Assembly (NCBI RefSeq): GCF_019429485.1
Contig: NZ_JAHXZN010000001.1
Span: 1,612,001 to 1,676,000, forward strand
Direction: 5' to 3'
DNA: 64,000 nt
Source of the DNA: Sphingomonas citri
GTDB taxonomy: Bacteria > Pseudomonadota > Alphaproteobacteria > Sphingomonadales > Sphingomonadaceae
In this document: piece after piece, positions 9,466 through 18,839 of the stretch
Layout: the number at the start of each line of letters is the position of its first letter
Numbering within the stretch: the first letter of the stretch is position 1
Notes under the pieces: model-generated
Databases searched by the model: none
Told to the model about the DNA's origin: nothing
What the model saw: only the letters and a program-made list of their open reading frames with translations
Made by a program: the position numbers and the translations under genes

Positions 9466-10481
9466 GCGAGCCGCTGCTCGCCGAGCGGCTGGCGCGCGCG
9501 ATCACGCTGGGCGGGCCGATCCCGGTCAGCCAGTTCATGGCCGCCGCCAACGCGCATTATTACGCGACGCGGGACCCGCTCGGCGCCGCGGGCGACTTCA
9601 CCACCGCGCCCGAGATCAGCCAGATGTTCGGCGAGCTGATCGGCGCCTGGGCTGCCGACCAGTGGGACCGCGCCGGTCGCCCCGCGGTCGCCTGGGTCGA
9701 GCTCGGCCCCGGGCGCGGCACGCTCAGCGCCGACGCGCTGCGCGTGATGGCGCGCGCCGACCTGACGCCGCCGGTCCACCTCGTCGAGACCAGCGCGACG
9801 CTGCGCGCCGCCCAGGCCGAGCGGCTGCCCGGCGCGACCTGGCACGATTCGCTCAACACGCTCCCTGAGGACGTGCCGCTGCTCGTCGTGGCCAACGAGT
9901 TCTTCGACGCGCTGCCGATCCGCCAGCTCGTCCGCCGCGCCGACGCGTGGCACGAGCGGCTGGTGGCGTGCCAGGACACGCTGTTCGTGCCGATCGCGGG
10001 TGCCACGGTGCCCGACACGATCGTGCCGCCGGCATTGCGCGACGCCGCGCCCGGCGCGGTGATCGAGACCTCGCCCGCAGGCGTCGCGGTGATGGCCGAC
10101 CTCGCCGCACGGATCGTCGCGCAGGGCGGTGCCGCGCTGGTGGTCGACTATGGCTATGAGGGGCCGGCGATCGGCGACACGCTCCAGGCGGTGCGCGCGC
10201 ACGCCTTCGCCAATCCGTTCGAGGCGCCGGGTGAACAGGACCTCACCGCGCACGTCGACCTGGCGACCTTGGGGCTGGTCGCCACCGCCTCGGGCGCGCG
10301 GTGCGAGGGGCCGGTCGGCCAGGGCGCCTTCCTGCGCGCGCTCGGGATCGACCAGCGCGCCGCGGCCCTCGGCGAACGGGTGACACAGGATCGCGACCGA
10401 TTGGTCGAGCAGATGGGGGAATTGTTCAAGGTGATCGCCGTGACCCACGACCAATGGCCGCGCCCGGCGGGCTTCGCATGA
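9462..10481 (+). CDS. MidA/NDUFAF7-family SAM-dependent methyltransferase
   Basis: This 339-residue class I methyltransferase belongs to the family of NDUFAF7/MidA, which methylates an arginine of a complex I subunit in eukaryotes. The SAM-binding motif is [17 protein letters not shown]. Further family blocks are [34 protein letters not shown] and ALVVDYGY. The GTG start overlaps the lgt stop (GTGA), and the stop overlaps the next gene (ATGA), so translation is probably coupled. In bacteria the substrate is inferred only by homology. Confidence 0.9.
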   Translation: MSEPLLAERLARAITLGGPIPVSQFMAAANAHYYATRDPLGAAGDFTTAPEISQMFGELIGAWAADQWDRAGRPAVAWVELGPGRGTLSADALRVMARADLTPPVHLVETSATLRAAQAERLPGATWHDSLNTLPEDVPLLVVANEFFDALPIRQLVRRADAWHERLVACQDTLFVPIAGATVPDTIVPPALRDAAPGAVIETSPAGVAVMADLAARIVAQGGAALVVDYGYEGPAIGDTLQAVRAHAFANPFEAPGEQDLTAHVDLATLGLVATASGARCEGPVGQGAFLRALGIDQRAAALGERVTQDRDRLVEQMGELFKVIAVTHDQWPRPAGFA

Positions 10482-10993
10482 TGCCGCGCCCGACGCTCCG
10501 TCCCGCAACGGTCGACGATGCCGCCAGCCTGGCCGGCGTGGCGCGCGCGACCTTCACCGAGACGTTCGGCACGCTCTACTCGGCCGCCGACCTCGCCACC
10601 TTCCTCGAGCAGCACACGCCCGAGGACTGGGCGCGCGAGGTCGCCGACCCGGGCTATGCGGTGCAGATCGTCGAGATGGGGCATGTCGCGGTCGGCTACA
10701 TCAAGCTCGGCCCGCCCAAGTTGCCCTTCACGCCGCCCGAGGGCGCGATCGAGCTGCGGCAATTCTACCTGCTCCAGCCGTGGCAGGGCTCGGGGCTCGG
10801 GCCCGAGATGATGGAATGGGCGCTGGCCGAGGCGCGCGCGCGCGGCCACCAGGCGATCTACCTCTCGGTGTTCACCGACAATTACCGCGCGCGGCGCTTC
10901 TACGCCAAATACGGCTTCGAGGACGTCGGCCCGTACCAGTTCATGGTCGGCGACCACGCCGACGAGGACGTCGTGATGCGCCGCACACTGTGA
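10478..10993 (+). CDS. GNAT-family N-acetyltransferase
   Basis: This 171-residue GNAT enzyme would transfer an acetyl group from CoA to an amine. The core consists of [18 protein letters not shown], the strand IELRQFYLLQPWQGSGLGP (acetyl-CoA pyrophosphate loop QGSGLG) and AIYLSVFTDNYRARRFYAKYG. The ending YQFMVGDHADEDVVMRR is typical of this subgroup. Two adjacent ATG codons (10478, 10481) can start it. It overlaps the upstream methyltransferase and the downstream pgeF by four bases each. The acceptor is unknown. Confidence 0.9.
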   Translation: MMPRPTLRPATVDDAASLAGVARATFTETFGTLYSAADLATFLEQHTPEDWAREVADPGYAVQIVEMGHVAVGYIKLGPPKLPFTPPEGAIELRQFYLLQPWQGSGLGPEMMEWALAEARARGHQAIYLSVFTDNYRARRFYAKYGFEDVGPYQFMVGDHADEDVVMRRTL

Positions 10994-11748
10994 CCGCGCC
11001 CGAGCCCTTCCGCGCGCGGCTGCTCGGCGCGGTGCCGCACGGCTTCCTCGGGCGCGCGGGGGGCGTGTCAACTGGACTGTACGCCGGGCTCAACTGCGGG
11101 ATCGGCTCGGACGACGATGCCGCCAAGGTCGCCGCCAATCGCGACGCCGCGCTGGCGGCGGTGGCGCCGGGGGCGTGCCTGCTGACGCCCTATCAGGTCC
11201 ACTCCGCGGACTGCGTCACGCTCGACGCGCCCTTCGCCGAGCGGCCGCGCGCGGACGCGCTCGCCACCGCGACGCCGGGGCTGGCGCTGGGGGTCGTTAC
11301 CGCCGACTGCGCCCCGGTGCTGCTCGCCGATCCGGTCGCGGGCGTGGTCGGCGCCGCACACGCCGGGTGGAAGGGTGCGCTGGCGGGGGTGACCGACGCC
11401 ACCGTCGCGGCGATGGACGCGCTGGGCGCGGCGCGCGAGCGGATCGTCGCCGCGGTCGGCCCGTGCATCGCGCGCGCCAGCTACGAGGTGGACGCTGGCT
11501 TCCGCGCGCGCTTCCTCGACGACGACGCGGCCAACGAGCGCTTCTTCGCCGACGGTCGCGCCGGGCATGCGCGCTTCGACCTGGAGGGCTATGTCGCGCA
11601 CCGGCTCGCCGCGGCGGGCGTGGTGCGGGTCGAGACGCTGGGGCTCGACACCTACGCCGACGAGCGACGCTTCTTCAGCTATCGCCGCTCGACCCACCGC
11701 GGCGAGCCGGGCTACGGCCGCCAGATCGCGATCATCGCGGTCGGCTAA
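10990..11748 (+). CDS. pgeF: PgeF/YfiH-family multicopper-laccase-fold enzyme
   Basis: This 252-residue protein belongs to the YfiH family, described as polyphenol oxidase, purine-nucleoside phosphorylase/deaminase or a peptidoglycan-editing hydrolase. Signatures are GFLGRAGGVSTGLYAGLNCG, TPYQVHSADCV, VVTADCAPVLLAD (Cys ligand) and AAHAGWKGALAGV (His ligand). It starts with GTG inside the GNAT stop and ends the four-gene operon. The lgt link fits an envelope role, but cofactor use cannot be decided from sequence. A large hairpin repeat follows. Confidence 0.92.
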   Translation: MTAPEPFRARLLGAVPHGFLGRAGGVSTGLYAGLNCGIGSDDDAAKVAANRDAALAAVAPGACLLTPYQVHSADCVTLDAPFAERPRADALATATPGLALGVVTADCAPVLLADPVAGVVGAAHAGWKGALAGVTDATVAAMDALGAARERIVAAVGPCIARASYEVDAGFRARFLDDDAANERFFADGRAGHARFDLEGYVAHRLAAAGVVRVETLGLDTYADERRFFSYRRSTHRGEPGYGRQIAIIAVG

Positions 11749-11783
11749 GGCGCTGGCACTTTCAGAGGCACATCCTCTCTCCC

Positions 11784-11879
11784 GCACCACCCCGGCGAAC
11801 GCCGGGGTCCAGGTGGGAGACGTCAGCGAAGCTCACTTCGACCTTCCCAACTGGACCCCGGTGTTCGCCGGGGTGGTGC
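11784..11879. repeat. long inverted repeat with self-complementary arms, family B
   Basis: The 35-base arms (11784-11818 and 11845-11879) are inverted copies with only two or three mismatches. Each arm contains its own hairpin (CCCCGGC-GAAC-GCCGGGG). It sits between the convergent pgeF and hslU genes and could act as a bidirectional terminator or mRNA stabiliser. A related, more divergent copy lies at 32526-32604. Confidence 0.8.
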
Positions 11880-11934
11880 TTGGGGTAGGGCACCTTCCGC
11901 GCCCCCGCACCCGCCGCCCCCGCCCCACCGCGCC

Positions 11935-13236
11935 TCACAGCACGAAGCGGCTGAGGTCCGAGTTGCGCGCCACGCTCGCCAGCTGCTTGTCGACATAGGC
12001 CGCGTCGACCACCAGCGCCTCGCCCGAGCGGTCCTCGGCGTCGAAGCTCACCTCCTCCAGCAGTTTCTCCATCACGGTCTGGAGCCGGCGCGCGCCGATA
12101 TTCTCGATCTCGCCGTTCACCTCGGCGGCGATCCGCGCCACCGCGCGGATGCCGTCATCGGTGAAGCTCACGTCGACCCCCTCGGTCGCGATCAGCGCGC
12201 GATATTGCGCCGGCAGAGACGCCTTGGTGTCGGACAGGATCGCGACGAAATCGTCTTCCGTCAGCCCCTTGAGCTCGACGCGGATCGGCAGGCGGCCTTG
12301 CAGCTCGGGCAGCAGGTCGCTCGGCTTGGCGACGTGGAAGGCGCCGCTGGCGATGAAGAGGATGTGGTCGGTCTTCATCGGGCCGTATTTGGTCGACACC
12401 GTCGTACCCTCGATCAGCGGCAGCAGATCGCGCTGCACGCCCTCGCGGCTGACCGAGCCGCCGCGCACGTCGCTCACCGCGATCTTGTCGATCTCGTCGA
12501 GGAAGACGATGCCGTTGGCCTCGGCATCGGCCAGCGCGACGCGGCTGACCTCGTCCTGGTCGAGGCGCTTGTCCGCCTCCTCCTCAACGAGCTTCTCCCA
12601 CGCCGCGGGCACCAGCAGCTTGCGCCGCTGCTTCGGCCCGCCGCCGAACGCCTTCCCCATCATCTCGGACAGGTTGATCATGCCGACCGAGCCCTGCCCG
12701 CCGGGCAGCTCGAACGGCATCTGCGGCGCCTGCTGCAGCTCCAGCTCGATCTCGGTCTCGGACAGATGGCCGTCGCGGAAGCGCTGCTTGAAGCTCTCTC
12801 GCGTCGCCTGGCTCGAGTCCTTGCCGACCAAAGCGTCGAGCAGCCGGTCCATCGCGGCGGCCTCGGCCTTGTCCTTCACCGCGAGCCGGCGGCGCTCCTT
12901 CTCGAGCCGCACCGCTTCCTCGACGAGGTCGCGCGCGATCTGCTCGACGTCGCGGCCGACGTAGCCGACCTCGGTGAACTTGGTCGCCTCGACCTTGACG
13001 AAGGGCGCGTCGGCCAGCTTGGCGAGGCGGCGGCTGATCTCGGTCTTGCCGCAGCCGGTCGGCCCGATCATCAGGATGTTCTTGGGCGTCACCTCGTCGC
13101 GCAGGTCGGGCGACAGTTTTTGCCGCCGCCAGCGGTTGCGCAGCGCCACCGCGACCGCGCGCTTGGCCTCCTTCTGGCCGATGATGTGCGCGTCGAGCGC
13201 GGCGACGATCGCCTTGGGGGTGAGATTATCGTTCAT
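11935..13236 (-). CDS. hslU: ATP-dependent protease ATPase subunit HslU
   Basis: HslU is the AAA+ unfoldase that feeds substrates to the HslV peptidase. The 433-residue protein shows Walker A ([19 protein letters not shown]), the pore region GYVGRDVEQ, an inserted I domain (~residues 110-230), Walker B ([13 protein letters not shown]) and the C-terminal [18 protein letters not shown]. The C-terminus ends LSRFVL, the tail that docks between HslV subunits. It lies 66 bases downstream of hslV in the same operon. Confidence 0.97.
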   Translation of the reverse strand: MNDNLTPKAIVAALDAHIIGQKEAKRAVAVALRNRWRRQKLSPDLRDEVTPKNILMIGPTGCGKTEISRRLAKLADAPFVKVEATKFTEVGYVGRDVEQIARDLVEEAVRLEKERRRLAVKDKAEAAAMDRLLDALVGKDSSQATRESFKQRFRDGHLSETEIELELQQAPQMPFELPGGQGSVGMINLSEMMGKAFGGGPKQRRKLLVPAAWEKLVEEEADKRLDQDEVSRVALADAEANGIVFLDEIDKIAVSDVRGGSVSREGVQRDLLPLIEGTTVSTKYGPMKTDHILFIASGAFHVAKPSDLLPELQGRLPIRVELKGLTEDDFVAILSDTKASLPAQYRALIATEGVDVSFTDDGIRAVARIAAEVNGEIENIGARRLQTVMEKLLEEVSFDAEDRSGEALVVDAAYVDKQLASVARNSDLSRFVL

Positions 13237-13302
13237 GCGGAATCAGAGCCTTCGTCGGCGAATGTTGAGTAAGTTGAGCCGCGGCGCGGTACCGCGCGCG
13301 GC

Positions 13303-13869
13303 TCAGTTCGCGCTGTCCAACGTCTCGATCGTCAGCCGGTCGTTGGTGTAGACGCACACCTCCGCGGCGATCGCCATGGCGCGGCGGCAGATCGTCTCGG
13401 CGTCCTGCTCGTAATCGACCAACGCGCGCGCCGCGGCGAGCGCGTAATTGCCGCCCGAGCCGATCGCCGCGATCCCCGCCTCGGGCTCGAGCACGTCGCC
13501 GTTGCCGGTGAGGATCAGCGTCACGTCCTTGTCAGCGACGATCATCATCGCCTCCAGGTTGCGCAGGTATTTGTCGGTGCGCCAGTCTTTGGCCAGCTCG
13601 ACCGCGGCGCGCATCAGATGGCCGCCGTGGCGCTCCAGCTTGGCCTCGAGCCGCTCGAACAGGGTGAAGGCATCGGCGGTGGCGCCGGCGAAGCCGCCGA
13701 TCACCTTGCCGTCTCCGAGCGTGCGCACCTTGCGCGCGTTGGGCTTCATCACGGTCTGGCCCATGGAGACCTGGCCGTCGCCGACCACGACGACCTTGCC
13801 GCCGCGTCGAACCGATAGGATGGTGGTGCCGTGCCAGACCGGCGCGGCGTGTGGATCGTTCCCGCTCAT
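13303..13869 (-). CDS. hslV: ATP-dependent protease peptidase subunit HslV
   Basis: HslV is the proteasome-like N-terminal threonine peptidase. The 188-residue product has a 14-residue leader ending WHG before the catalytic Thr of [20 protein letters not shown]. This leader must be removed to expose the nucleophile. Extended forms like this are normal in alphaproteobacteria. Other family blocks are [30 protein letters not shown] and [15 protein letters not shown]. It is encoded upstream of hslU. Confidence 0.97.
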   Translation of the reverse strand: MSGNDPHAAPVWHGTTILSVRRGGKVVVVGDGQVSMGQTVMKPNARKVRTLGDGKVIGGFAGATADAFTLFERLEAKLERHGGHLMRAAVELAKDWRTDKYLRNLEAMMIVADKDVTLILTGNGDVLEPEAGIAAIGSGGNYALAAARALVDYEQDAETICRRAMAIAAEVCVYTNDRLTIETLDSAN

Positions 13870-13994
13870 GCCGTGCGATATGGGGACCGTGCCGGGGTCT
13901 CGGCAAGTGTACCCGGAAAGGACGGGATCCTTGATCGACGCTGTGGCGAGACGGCCCGGACCGCGGCATAGCGGGTGCCGGAGAGTGAGTAGCG

Positions 13995-14183
13995 ATGATT
14001 ACCGACAGGGACCGGCTGTATTTCCAGAGCCGCGCCGAAGCCGAACTCAAGCTGGCCGCCGAAGCGAAGGATCACGCGGTCTGCCAGGCGCATTATGAGA
14101 TGGCGACACAGTATCTCGAGGCGGCGCACGGCGCGCACATGCGCCTGCCGCCCGACCCGCAGCGGATGGCACGCCACGGGTGA
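13995..14183 (+). CDS. small conserved-looking protein, 62 residues
   Basis: This is a short soluble helical protein, function unknown. The body [30 protein letters not shown] is a single amphipathic helical stretch, followed by a Pro-rich tail. The ATG is preceded by GGAGAGTGAG. It is divergent from hslV and convergent with the SleB-like gene, with a hairpin directly after its stop. No signal peptide or membrane segment is present. Confidence 0.65.
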   Translation: MITDRDRLYFQSRAEAELKLAAEAKDHAVCQAHYEMATQYLEAAHGAHMRLPPDPQRMARHG

Positions 14184-14187
14184 AAGA

Positions 14188-14212
14188 ATCCTCCCCTCCT
14201 AGCGGGGAGGAT
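14188..14212. repeat. short hairpin repeat, family A copy 3
   Basis: ATCCTCCCC / GGGGAGGAT perfect 9-base arms enclose a 7-base loop. It starts five bases after the 62-residue ORF stop, between convergent genes. Confidence 0.75.
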
Positions 14213-14375
14213 CTTCACGTCGCGGCCGGTTTCAGCGGAAGATGCCGGCCGCGATGAGGTAAGAGTCCGACCCGTACTGATGGTGAGATCAAGCGCCCGT
14301 CGAGACTCATCGCGGACGTGACCTAACCCGGAGCCGGGCCGTCGCCGAACAACCGACCCTGTACGCCGCCCCAGC

Positions 14376-15047
14376 TCACGACCGGACGTAGAACAGGTGC
14401 GTCCCCACCCGCGCGACCTTCACCAGCGAGTTGCGCCAATAAGGCACCATCCAGTCGGTGTGGTAATGCGTCGCGTGGCCCACCTCGGCGTCGACCTCGC
14501 CCGCCAGCGCACGCCGCGCCATCCGCCGCGCACCGATCCAGCCCGTGCGGACGGGGCGGCGCCCGACCGATCCGTCGCAGGTGAAGGAGAATTGGCAGCC
14601 GCTGTCGCGCGTGGCGCCCTGATAGACCACGCCACACACCGTCTTGGGATAGCCCGGCGCGCGCACGCGGTTGAGCACGACTTGGATCACCGCGCGCTGG
14701 CCGCGTCGGTCATCACCCGCCTCGTACAGCGCCGCGGTGGCGAGGCACTCGACCGCCTGCGCGCGCTCCGCCTCGCCGCCGCGGAAACGGTAGCGCGGCG
14801 CGGTGCGGCGGCGCTCGGCGTGGAGCGGGAAGGCCTGATTGGAGGCGCGCGCGGCCTCGGCGCTCATTCGCGCTGTCGCGGAGCGCGGCGCGCGCGGGTG
14901 CCAGCTGTCGAGCCAGCCGAGCGTCACCGCCGCCAGCGCGAAGGCGGCGACGATCAGCGGCCAGGTCAGCCACGAGCGCACGCCGCGCCGGCCGCGCCGA
15001 CGCGCCGGTCGCCGCCGGGCGGGAGTACGGGAGCGTCGTTGCGCCAT
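14376..15047 (-). CDS. SleB-type cell wall hydrolase
   Basis: This 223-residue envelope enzyme of the SleB/Hydrolase_2 family is expected to cleave peptidoglycan. A long basic N-terminus (about 25 residues rich in Arg) precedes one membrane anchor (WPLIVAAFALAAVTLGWL). The catalytic domain begins at AVECLATAALYEAGDDRRGQ (catalytic Glu) and includes AVIQVVLNRVRAPGYPKTVC, CQFSFTCDG and GHATHYHTDWMVPYW. It is probably anchored in the inner membrane facing the periplasm, acting in wall remodelling. Confidence 0.9.
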   Translation of the reverse strand: MAQRRSRTPARRRPARRRGRRGVRSWLTWPLIVAAFALAAVTLGWLDSWHPRAPRSATARMSAEAARASNQAFPLHAERRRTAPRYRFRGGEAERAQAVECLATAALYEAGDDRRGQRAVIQVVLNRVRAPGYPKTVCGVVYQGATRDSGCQFSFTCDGSVGRRPVRTGWIGARRMARRALAGEVDAEVGHATHYHTDWMVPYWRNSLVKVARVGTHLFYVRS

Positions 15048-15101
15048 TGCCGCGCTGTACCGCGCCGCGCCGTGCCGGGGAAGTTGCTGCCCGCGCGTCC
15101 G

Positions 15102-15647
15102 CTACCGACGGGTGAGATGCGCGACGAAGGCATCGGCGGCGGCGCGGTCGCGGCCGAAGCAGATCAGCGAGCGCCGCGCCCCCTCGTGCGGGTCCAGGCG
15201 ATACAGCAGCGCCACGCGCCACGCGCGCCGGCCACGCCGCGGCAGCACGCCCGCGATCTGTTCGGGGTCGAGCCGCACCGTCTGATAGGCGGTGGAGCGA
15301 TCGACCAGCCATAAGGACTTCCCGTCCGCGACCGCGACCGCGCCGGGTCCCGCGAGGCACCATCGATGCGGGAGCGCCGTCCCGCTGATCGCAGCGAGCC
15401 GTTCGGCCAATGCGTCGGCCCGGTGACGGTCGAGCCGACGCGCGAGATAGAGACAGGCCCCGGCGAACACCGCCAGAACGGCCGCGGCGAGCGCGAGGCC
15501 GCGCGACAGCGCCAGCAGCGACGCCGCGGCCGCGCCGGCGGCGTAGGCCCGGCAGCGACGCGGCCGGCCGCCGTCGCCTTCGCCCGGGACGAGCGGCACC
15601 AGTGCGGGAGAGAGGTCGGAGGGCGGCGCGGCGGGGTGGAGCATCAT
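15102..15647 (-). CDS. hypothetical membrane-anchored protein
   Basis: This 181-residue protein has two closely spaced hydrophobic segments at ~36-70 (AAGAAAASLLALSRGLALAA and AVLAVFAGACLYLA). A cytoplasmic-looking C-terminal domain follows, with beta-strand pattern (AVAVADGKSLWLVDRSTAYQ). The shape resembles small membrane-anchored PH-like domains, but I do not recognise the family. It is encoded 54 bases upstream of the SleB-like gene on the same strand and may be co-transcribed with it. Confidence 0.7.
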   Translation of the reverse strand: MMLHPAAPPSDLSPALVPLVPGEGDGGRPRRCRAYAAGAAAASLLALSRGLALAAAVLAVFAGACLYLARRLDRHRADALAERLAAISGTALPHRWCLAGPGAVAVADGKSLWLVDRSTAYQTVRLDPEQIAGVLPRRGRRAWRVALLYRLDPHEGARRSLICFGRDRAAADAFVAHLTRR

Positions 15648-15719
15648 CCTCCATCCTAGCCGCGCCGCGGGTCGTGGACGGCGCGCGCTCGCCTGTTCGG
15701 GTCGCGCCGCCGCGCCGGG

Positions 15720-15992
15720 TCAGGCCTTGACGTGCTGCGAGATGTACTTGTTCATCTCGAACATCGTCACCTTGTCGCGGCCGAACACCTTCTTGAGCTT
15801 CTCGTCGGCGACGATCTCGCGCTTGTTCTCCGGGTTCTGCAGGTTGTTCGACTTGATATAGTCCCACACCTTGCTGATCACCTGGCTGCGCGGCAGCTTC
15901 TCGTTGCCGACGATCGCGCCGAGCTCGGCCGAGGGCTGGACGGGCGCGTGGATGCCGCCGGTCTTGCCGCCGCTGGTGGTGGTGGTCGCCAT
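15720..15992 (-). CDS. SWIB/MDM2 domain protein
   Basis: This 90-residue protein consists of a Thr/Gly-rich N-terminus and one SWIB domain (PVQPSAELGAIVGNEKLPR, SQVISKVWDYIKSNNLQ, DEKLKKVFGRDKVTMFEMNK). SWIB domains occur in eukaryotic chromatin remodellers and in stand-alone bacterial proteins associated with nucleoid or topoisomerase functions. The bacterial role here is unproven. The ATG at 15992 follows AGGAAGGAAGAAC. The frame stays open far upstream, but only this start gives the canonical domain length. Confidence 0.9.
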   Translation of the reverse strand: MATTTTSGGKTGGIHAPVQPSAELGAIVGNEKLPRSQVISKVWDYIKSNNLQNPENKREIVADEKLKKVFGRDKVTMFEMNKYISQHVKA

Positions 15993-16166
15993 GTTCTTCC
16001 TTCCTGTTCGTGCCGGCCGAGCCGGCCGGTCCTGCGAGCTGTCGCCGCCACGACGCGGCGGCGCTGGTGCGCCGGCCCGCGCCGTTGCCCGCGCACCGAT
16101 GATGCGCGAGCGTAACGGTACGCCGCGCACTGGATCGCCGTCGCCGCGCCGTCTAGGGGAAAAAGC

Positions 16167-16793
16167 ATGAGCGACGATACGCGACACACGCCCGACGACG
16201 GCGACCTGGTGGCGGCGACGGGCAAGATCCCCGTCCCCGAGGAGGTGGCCGAGGCGGTGCGCACGCTGCTGCGCTGGGCCGGCGACGACCCGACGCGCGA
16301 GGGGCTGCGCGATACGCCGCAGCGCGTCGCGCGCGCCTGGAAGGAATATTGCGCCGGCTATGCCGAGCATCCCGAGGTGCATCTCGCGCGCGTGTTCGAG
16401 GAAGTCGGTGGCTACGACGAGATCGTGCTGCTCAAGGACATCCCGTTCCAGTCGCACTGCGAGCATCACATGGCGCCGATCATCGGCAAGGCGCACATCG
16501 CCTATCTGCCGCGCGACCATGTCGTCGGCATCTCCAAGCTGGCGCGCGTGCTGCACGGCTTCGCCCGGCGACTCCAGGTGCAGGAGCGGCTCACCGCCGA
16601 GGTGGCGGACTGTATCTGGCACAATTTGCGCCCGCAGGGCGTGGCGGTGGTAATCGAGGCGAGCCACGCCTGCATGACCGCGCGCGGCGTGCGTACCCCC
16701 GGCGTGGCGATGGTGACGAGCCGGATGATGGGCGTGTTCCGCGACGACGACCGCAGCCGCAAGGAAGTGCTGGCGCTGATGGGCCTGTCGTGA
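16167..16793 (+). CDS. folE: GTP cyclohydrolase I
   Basis: FolE converts GTP to 7,8-dihydroneopterin triphosphate, the first step of folate and pterin synthesis. The 208-residue protein shows [20 protein letters not shown], the zinc/active-site segment [39 protein letters not shown] and [13 protein letters not shown]. The Cys of CEHH and the Cys of HACMTARG are the expected zinc ligands. The stop overlaps the SDR gene start, opening a three-gene pterin operon. Confidence 0.97.
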   Translation: MSDDTRHTPDDGDLVAATGKIPVPEEVAEAVRTLLRWAGDDPTREGLRDTPQRVARAWKEYCAGYAEHPEVHLARVFEEVGGYDEIVLLKDIPFQSHCEHHMAPIIGKAHIAYLPRDHVVGISKLARVLHGFARRLQVQERLTAEVADCIWHNLRPQGVAVVIEASHACMTARGVRTPGVAMVTSRMMGVFRDDDRSRKEVLALMGLS

Positions 16794-17539
16794 CCGCGCG
16801 ACGCGTGCTGGTGACCGGCGGCGCCAGGCGGCTCGGCGCCGCGATCGCGCGCGCGGTCGCGGCGGCCGGGCACGTGCCGGTGATCCACTACGGCCGCTCG
16901 CGCGACGAGGCCGAGGCGCTCGCCGCCGAGCTGGGCGGCGCGGCGGTACAGGGCGATCTCGCCGACACCGAGGCGCTGCGCGACCTGCTCGAACGCGCCG
17001 GCGACGTCGACTCGCTCGTCAACAGCGCGTCGCAGTTCGACTATGACTCGCCCGCGGCGATCGACCCGGCACTGGCGGCGCGGCTTCACGCGGTCAACGC
17101 GGTAGCGCCCGCGGTGCTCGCCGCCGCGCTGGCGGAGCGCGACGACGCGCGCGCGGTGGTCAACCTGCTCGACCAGAAGCTCGCCAACCCCAACCCCGAC
17201 TTCTTCAGCTACACGCTCTCCAAGGCGGCGCTGGCGAGCGCGACCGAGCTGATGGCGCAGGCGTTCGCGCCGCGCGTCCGGGTCAACGCCGTCGCGCCCG
17301 GGCTGACATTGCCGAGCGGCGACCAGAGCGACGCCGCGTTCGACGCGGTCGCGCGCGCCAACCTGCTGCGCCGCCCGGTCGGCGCCGAGAACGTCGCCGC
17401 CGCGGTGGTCTACCTGCTCGAGGCGGAGAGCGTCACCGGGCAGACGCTCTACGTCGACGCGGGCCAGCGCTTCTGCCGTAGCGACCGCGACGTCATGTTC
17501 ACGGGCGGCGACCCGGGGGGCGCGCGCCAGCATGGCTGA
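16790..17539 (+). CDS. SDR oxidoreductase, probable FolM-like pteridine reductase
   Basis: This 249-residue short-chain dehydrogenase has a Rossmann start [28 protein letters not shown] in place of the classical NNAG, a catalytic YTLSK and the C-terminal [15 protein letters not shown]. The arginine-bearing glycine motif TGGARRLG and position between folE and folB point to a dihydromonapterin/dihydropteridine reductase (FolM). The GTG start overlaps folE by four bases and the stop overlaps folB by eight. A general SDR with another substrate cannot be excluded. Confidence 0.87.
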   Translation: MTARRVLVTGGARRLGAAIARAVAAAGHVPVIHYGRSRDEAEALAAELGGAAVQGDLADTEALRDLLERAGDVDSLVNSASQFDYDSPAAIDPALAARLHAVNAVAPAVLAAALAERDDARAVVNLLDQKLANPNPDFFSYTLSKAALASATELMAQAFAPRVRVNAVAPGLTLPSGDQSDAAFDAVARANLLRRPVGAENVAAAVVYLLEAESVTGQTLYVDAGQRFCRSDRDVMFTGGDPGGARQHG

Positions 17540-17876
17540 GTTCACCACGCTGATCGAGGACATGGCGGTGGCGATGCGGCTCGGCATCCACCCGCACGAG
17601 GCGGCGCCGCAGCGCGTGCTGCTGTCGGTGTGGCTGACGGTCGACTACCCCGGCGTGCCGGCCGACACGATCGAGGCGGTGCTCGACTATGACCGCGTCC
17701 ATGACGGGATCCGCGCGCTGGCCGACGAGGGCTTCGCGCTGCAGGAGACGCTGGTCGAGCGAGTCGCCGCCCTGTGCCTGGCGGACGCGCGCGTGCGGCG
17801 GGTGCGCGTCCGCTCGGTCAAGGCGGATGTGTACCCGGACGCGCGCGTCGGCTGCGAGATCGTGCGCGGGCGCTGA
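17532..17876 (+). CDS. folB: dihydroneopterin aldolase
   Basis: FolB cleaves dihydroneopterin to 6-hydroxymethyl-dihydropterin and glycolaldehyde. This 114-residue protein has the T-fold pattern LIEDMAVAMRLGIHPHEAAPQRV, VLDYDRVHDGIRALADE and LQETLVERVAALCL (active-site Glu in ETL). The C-terminal strand VRVRSVKADVYPDARVGCEI is present. It overlaps the SDR gene and ends the pterin operon. A family A hairpin lies downstream. Confidence 0.93.
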   Translation: MAEFTTLIEDMAVAMRLGIHPHEAAPQRVLLSVWLTVDYPGVPADTIEAVLDYDRVHDGIRALADEGFALQETLVERVAALCLADARVRRVRVRSVKADVYPDARVGCEIVRGR

Positions 17877-17937
17877 GCGGCGGGGCCGCTTCTTTCATCC
17901 ATTATCCGCGACTGACACCGCGAAAGCGGACCTTCGA

Positions 17938-17957
17938 TCCTCCCTGGGAGGGGAGGA
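17938..17957. repeat. short hairpin repeat, family A copy 4
   Basis: TCCTCCC / GGGAGGA arms enclose a 6-base loop, between the convergent folB and metallo-hydrolase genes. It is weaker than the other copies. Confidence 0.55.
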
Positions 17958-17987
17958 CCTCTGAGCGACTTGACGCTCTCGAGCGCC

Positions 17988-18839
17988 TCAGAACACCGGC
18001 CCGTCCTGCCCCGCCAGCAGCTCGAACTCGACCGCGTCGTGCGCGCAGAACATGCGCACCTCACCGGCGTGATCGAGCGACAGCCGCCGCAACCGGCGCT
18101 GGTTGGCGAGCCGCGCGCTGCGGTCGACCTCCATCAGCTTCTGGTAGCCGCGCAGCCCCGGCGGGCAGTGATAGGCCTCGCTGCCGACCTCGCCGCGGAA
18201 GAAATAGGCGTCGCCGGCGTGCAGCAGCCACTGCCCGTCGTCTTCCTGGATCGCGACGCCGGCATGGCCCCAGCTGTGGCCCGCCAGCGGTACCAGCAGC
18301 AGCTCGGGCGGCAGCCCTTCGAGCTGGCGCACCGCGTCGAATCCGAACCATGGCTCGCCGCCGCCCGCGGGGTAGAGCCGCCAATTCTCCGCCTCGTCCC
18401 ACTGCTGCGGGCGATAGCGCCGCCGCCCGACGAAGGCGCCGCCCGCGCGCGCGTCCGCCACCTCGCGCTCGCGCGACAGCAGGTGGACCGCGGCGTTAGG
18501 AAAGTCCTCGATCCCCCCCGCATGGTCGAAGTCGAGGTGGGTCAGCACGATATGCCGCACGTCGGCGGGATCGAAGCCGCGCGCTATCACTTGCGCGCGC
18601 GCGGTCTCCTCGCCGCGGAGCTGCGGGTTGCACAATTCGATGAAGAACTCGGCGAGGCGCTGCCGCGGCCGCGCCACGTCGCGCGTGCCGTAGCCGGTAT
18701 CGACCAGCACCAGCCCCGCCGCGCTCTCGATCAGCAGGCAGTGGCAGACGAGGTGCGCGCGAGCGCCCGCGCTGCTGCCGTCGAACAGCGCGCCGCCGGC
18801 GGGGCAGCAGGTGCCGCAGTTGAGGTGATGGATACGCAT
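17988..18839 (-). CDS. MBL-fold metallo-hydrolase
   Basis: This 283-residue metallo-beta-lactamase-fold enzyme has DTGYGTRD, the metal motif VLTHLDFDHAGGIEDF, LVPLAGHSWGHAGV and WLLHAGDAYFF. The usual HxHxDH motif reads HxDxDH, with the second His replaced by Asp. This variant is seen in some subfamilies and may alter metal preference. The N-terminal MRIHHLNCGTCCPAGG is Cys-rich. Similar proteins include lactonase-like hydrolases, and the substrate is unknown. It is coupled to the small membrane protein gene, whose stop overlaps its start by one base. Confidence 0.88.
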   Translation of the reverse strand: MRIHHLNCGTCCPAGGALFDGSSAGARAHLVCHCLLIESAAGLVLVDTGYGTRDVARPRQRLAEFFIELCNPQLRGEETARAQVIARGFDPADVRHIVLTHLDFDHAGGIEDFPNAAVHLLSREREVADARAGGAFVGRRRYRPQQWDEAENWRLYPAGGGEPWFGFDAVRQLEGLPPELLLVPLAGHSWGHAGVAIQEDDGQWLLHAGDAYFFRGEVGSEAYHCPPGLRGYQKLMEVDRSARLANQRRLRRLSLDHAGEVRMFCAHDAVEFELLAGQDGPVF

